Shown here: positions 60,701 to 64,000 of the stretch, in pieces
Numbering within the stretch: position 1 is the stretch's first letter
Layout: every line of letters begins with the position of its first letter
Source of the DNA: Paracentrotus lividus
Lineage: Eukaryota; Echinodermata; Echinoidea; Camarodonta; Echinidae
Assembly (NCBI GenBank): GCA_940671915.1
Contig: CALNVZ010003434.1
Coordinates: 14,645,443 to 14,709,442, forward strand
Reading direction: 5' to 3'
Length of the DNA: 64,000 nucleotides
Notes under the pieces: model-generated
Told to the model about the DNA's origin: nothing
What the model saw: only the letters and a program-made list of their open reading frames with translations
The model's database searches: none
Made by a program: the position numbers and the translations under genes

Positions 60701-61500
60701 GGGTTTCTTCCCGCTTGGGAAGAGATCACGGACGACGCATTCGTGCTGGTCGATCTGTTCGGAGGGTTACCGTGTTCCACTCACGGGTCCCCTCCCGGGC
60801 GGCGCCATCCGGAGACGCACCCCCAGGACTTGCCCCCCTTTATCAGCGCAATTCTCGGAGGAGATTTCGTCGCTGCTGACGAAGGGGCCTATGAGGAGGT
60901 GAGGACCACCGTGGTTTGTCCCTCTTCTCGATCATTCATTATCCCGAACCGTCGGGCAAGTTACGCATTGATCCTGATATGGAAAAGGATCAATACGCTC
61001 GCTTCCCAAGGAGACTTTCCAAATACGAACACCTCGGCAGGATTCTTCTTCGCTACGGCTCGGAGGATTTGCGGCAATATCTATCTCGACTGGAGATGCG
61101 TTATTTCTCACGTGCGCCATCCCCCAGCGGTCGAGGGACCCTTTTGGGGTTTTCTCTGCTGGGCAAAACCTACCAGATATCGAGTACTACCATTCGGCCT
61201 GAAATGGCCCCACGAGTTTTTACTCAGTCGGAGCGCCTGGTTAGCACCTTCCTCAGGGGAGCAGGGCCTCAGACTTTACGTCCTACCTGGACGACTGGCT
61301 TTCAGTAGCCAATTCGCGGAGGCTTGTACGGCACAGGGAGGTCCTCCTTACGGTGGACCCTAAGCATTGGGGTTGCCGTGAACTGGGACAAGTCAGAGCT
61401 CTTCACCGACTCGCATTTACCAGTTTATCTGCGGAGCCGAGTTGGATTTTGCTCTGGGAGCGAAGCCCCGGCCGAGCACCACCCGTATACGAGACATAGT
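60674..61500 (+). pseudogene. DIRS reverse transcriptase remnant
   Basis: Frame-shifted pieces carry family landmarks: LSGFLPAWEEITDDAFVL, then GYRVPL, then EPSGKLR in one frame and YRVLPFGLKW with APRVFT split between two frames. These are the PKPSGKLRP and YRVLPFGL signatures of DIRS-type reverse transcriptases. At least three frame changes are needed across the region, and the catalytic Asp pair is not in an uninterrupted frame, so this is a pseudogene. Confidence 0.78.
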
Positions 61501-62450
61501 GGCCTCGTGCTCGGCGCCTCAGCTCCCTCCAGAGCGATTGGGCCAAGCTGTGGCTTCGCTTCATTGGGGTATGTATCCAGCCTTACCGGCCTTGGACCGG
61601 ACTGTCGGCTGCTTATGCGCCCCCTTCAGTGGCACCTCCAACGTTACTTCACCCAGGGAGTTTCGTCCTCGAGGACTTGGATTACCCCTCCCGCGGAGGG
61701 TTGGCCGATTGCTACCCCGTGGAGGCCGGGTGTTTTTCCAGGGCATGCCTTTCGTGTAACTCACCATCCGTGTCGCCATTTCCACGAATGCGTCCCTCCA
61801 GGGCTGGGGCGCCTATGCAGAGGGTCAGTGGACGGGGGGCTGGTCTCATCCTGACCTCCCTCCCCCACATCAATGATGTTAGAAGATGTTAGCGCGTTCA
61901 GTTCATCCATGGAACTTTTTCAGATCGACTGTTATGCGCGCTCGGTTCTCATGTTTGACGGACAATGTGAGCCGTGGCGGCTTTACATCAATCGTCAACG
62001 GGGCACACACTCCGATTTGAACCGCTGACGGCTCACTGTGGTAGTTGGTGCAGGAGAGCAGACATTCCTCCCTGCTTGCTTCGTACTTACCGGGTCCTGG
62101 AGAGAATGTTTATAGCGGGACTTTCTGTCCCGCGGCAAATCTCTTTCCCTCGGAATTGGTCTCTCACATTCAAGCGAACCTCTTCCGAGCAGCGCCTGAT
62201 GATCGAGTTGGGGCCCACGTCGCATCGATCTGTCTCGCGAACGAGTTCAATCACCGTCTTCTCGATCTACTTTTACTCGAGGGCTCGGCGACCGAGAGCG
62301 ACCGGACTCCAAGACGCTGTTCTCGTTCAGTTTGGCAGCGGGATTGAGAATTTATGTATTCCCCTTTCCCGCTGATCCCAAGTACTAGCCCAAGCTAGTG
62401 GAGGAGCGGGGCCCTTGGATGATTCTTATAGCCCGCACTGGCCGGGCAGA
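61500..62450 (+). pseudogene. DIRS RNase H-like region remnant
   Basis: This follows the reverse transcriptase without a recognisable boundary. Frames are short and interrupted. Position and the leucine/tryptophan-rich fragments suit the RNase H part of DIRS pol, but no catalytic residues can be assigned. A methyltransferase-like domain, present in some DIRS elements, was not recognised. Confidence 0.5.
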
Positions 62451-63720
62451 CCATGTTTCCTCGCCTTCGCGAGCTTGTGGTCGCGTCAGTCCGTGCGCCC
62501 CTCCCTCGATGGCGGACTTTGAGTCAGCCGATCTCCGGGCGGCTCTCCCAGAGCACCCGTCTCGGCTTCGCTTGACTGCATGCCGATATCAGGGAGGATC
62601 GCCAGGCTATCGCGTCGGCTTCTCGGAGAGGGCCTCGGCTCTCATGGCCGGGAGCCGGAGCGGAGGTCACGCTAACGGTGTAATAACTTATATCCGCTTT
62701 AGCTGCCTTTTTGGGAATGGTGCAAAAGGGAAGGGTTGCTCCCCCAGTGGGGCTCCCTGGCCCAGTCGTAGCGATTTTTAATCCACCTTTTTGACAAGGG
62801 CCGTTCTCTTTCGACCTTACGAGGCTATCGTTCTGCCATGCAGGCGATTCACGGATGGTTTCATGAGGGTCCTAATGTTTCCAAACTCTCCGAGTTAGGC
62901 CGCTTACTTAAGTCTTTCTTTCTGCGAAGACCCAGTCTACTCCCCTTAGCTCCTTCCTGGAGTTTACCTAAGGTTTTTGGGAGCGTTAGCGAACCCTCCC
63001 TTTGAGCCTCTGCGGAAGCCGTCTTTTCACCACTTGACAGTTCAAGACTGTCTTTTTAGTGGCGGTGGCTCAGGCCACAGACGAAAGTTCGCTTCACCCC
63101 TTATAATAGTAGGGCCCACATTTAGGTTCGAACCTCGGGGGAGTCGTCTTCTCCCCTGAACCTCGTTTCATTGCTAAGAATCAGACTGCCTCTTCGTTCG
63201 ACCGGTGCGAGATCTTTCCAAACAAGCTCTCCTCCTTCTCTTCATTTCCGGAGGACAAGGTGTGGTGTCCGGTTAGGGCCCTTAAATGCTACCTTTCCAA
63301 ATCCGAAATCTCGCGCGAAGAGTGATAACTCATTTATCATCACTCCGAGATCCCTTTTCGGCCGCTTCCCCCCGACTCCATCTCCAGATGCGATTGTGGA
63401 GGGAATTAAAGCGGCGGTCCTGACGCCTTGATGTCAGGCCGAAGGCCCAAAGCTCATGATACAGAGTATCAGCGCTTCTGGGCGCTCTTTGCAGGCGTTC
63501 CCCACTTGAGATGGTTGAAGGCAGCCGTACTCGGCGCTCTAGTAAATTCCTTCATTTCATTTTACCTACGTGACGTTGCATGGGTGAGGAAAGCGTTTGG
63601 GTGTCTCAGCGTGTCGGCGGCCTCCGCGAGACTATTCAAAGTCCCTAGCCTCCCCGCCCCCCTGCCTCCTTTTTGTCCACCCTTTGGTGGTCGGTGCTGG
63701 TCTGTCTTGGACTAAAGCAA
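62450..63720 (+). pseudogene. DIRS tyrosine recombinase remnant
   Basis: Pieces read, across frames, MADFESADLRAALPEHPSRL, then an RGYRSAMQAIHGW-like core-binding helix near 62820-62860, then WCPVRALKCYLSKSE near 63255-63300, and finally AHDTE with FWALFAGVP and NSFISFYLRDVAW at 63440-63600. The last group is the C-terminal catalytic end of DIRS/crypton-type tyrosine recombinases (H-x-x-R box region, then the helix before the nucleophile). The HDTR box reads HDTE here, and multiple stops interrupt the frame, so the enzyme is dead. Confidence 0.78.
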
Positions 63721-63970
63721 GTTAAGAGAGGGTCATGTGGATTATTAAGTAAATTAGCTACAAAATTTATACTAATTTTTATTATTTACGAGATAACTTC
63801 ACATGCCTCTCCTTACGCCCCTCCCTCCGGGCCCCCAAACCTTGTCTCTTTTGAGACGAGTGTCGATATTGGTTGTACAGCGAATGAAGTTATAGTGGTC
63901 TAGCGCCACCCTTTTGATAGTAGGCGAGGCAGGGTATTCAGGGATGGGGCAGAAGTAGGGGAAAATGTTT
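63720..63970 (+). mobile_element. DIRS 3' noncoding region
   Basis: AT-rich sequence (63720-63800) and then a CpG-containing tail follow the recombinase remnant up to the right inverted repeat. The internal complementary region of a DIRS element would be expected here, but I could not delimit it. Confidence 0.4.
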
Positions 63971-64000
63971 TGGTAGTCTATTGTTGTTCGTCTTTGCATC
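63971..64000 (-). repeat. DIRS right inverted terminal repeat (reaches window end)
   Basis: The reverse complement matches 60292-60322, including a 13-base perfect core. The outer boundary cannot be seen because the window ends here. Confidence 0.65.

Larger units (their letters stand above)
60291..64000 (+). mobile_element. DIRS-type tyrosine-recombinase retrotransposon, decayed, in Spt6 intron
   Basis: GC-rich sequence of very different composition starts about 90 bases after Spt6 coding exon 14. Reading frames are broken repeatedly but show, in order: a gag-like tail, reverse transcriptase, RNase H-like sequence and a tyrosine recombinase, the gene order of DIRS elements. The left end at 60292-60322 (centred on ACAATAGACTACC) matches the reverse complement of the last 30 bases of the window (GGTAGTCTATTGT at 63971-63983), as expected for DIRS inverted termini. 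About 3.7 kb is shorter than typical autonomous members, because little gag sequence is present. The right end may extend past the window. The element lies in sense with Spt6 and is surely non-autonomous now. Confidence 0.85.

Overview
This is animal nuclear DNA: AT-rich, intron-rich and full of short mobile elements. It carries parts of two protein genes that lie head to head about 11.5 kb apart. Repeated words such as ACATGTA and AGGCCTA, DIRS-type retroelements, and abundant foldback elements and MITEs point to an echinoderm, most likely a sea urchin. That placement is an inference from sequence style; no species was identified.

Left half, minus strand: the 5' part of a BCR/ABR-family RhoGEF gene. 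The start codon is at 34519. Six coding exons can be followed leftwards (33649-34519, 19124-19281 or 19243, 14440-14615, 13130-13249, 7669-7854, about 2707-2855). They encode an N-terminal BCR-like coiled coil, a long acidic/serine-rich linker and the first part of the Dbl-homology (DH) domain. The rest of DH, plus any PH, C2 and RhoGAP domains, would lie left of the window.

Right half, plus strand: the 5' part of the Spt6 (SUPT6H) histone-chaperone and elongation-factor gene. A probable noncoding first exon ends at 46097. The ATG is at 48417, and 14 coding exons run to 60202, encoding about 662 residues: the acidic N-terminus, the Iws1/Spn1-binding segment and the start of the helical core. 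In the intron after the last exon sits a decayed DIRS-type tyrosine-recombinase retrotransposon (about 60291-64000) in the same orientation. Inverted termini match at both ends.

Introns and the intergenic stretch hold a TA-flanked mariner-like MITE in three copies, a 1-kb element with very long inverted repeats, several foldback elements, SINE-like and LINE 3' fragments, and many microsatellites. One runs-of-N gap (6606-6622) lies inside a CT repeat.

The most unusual pattern is recurrent tandem duplication (about 125-225 bp period) that includes one edge of an exon and its splice site. It is seen at BCR exons 5 and 6 and at Spt6 coding exons 9, 11 and 13, leaving pseudo-exons and duplicate splice sites in the introns. 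One of these, at 7516-7536, is a 21-nt in-frame candidate microexon with both splice sites intact.
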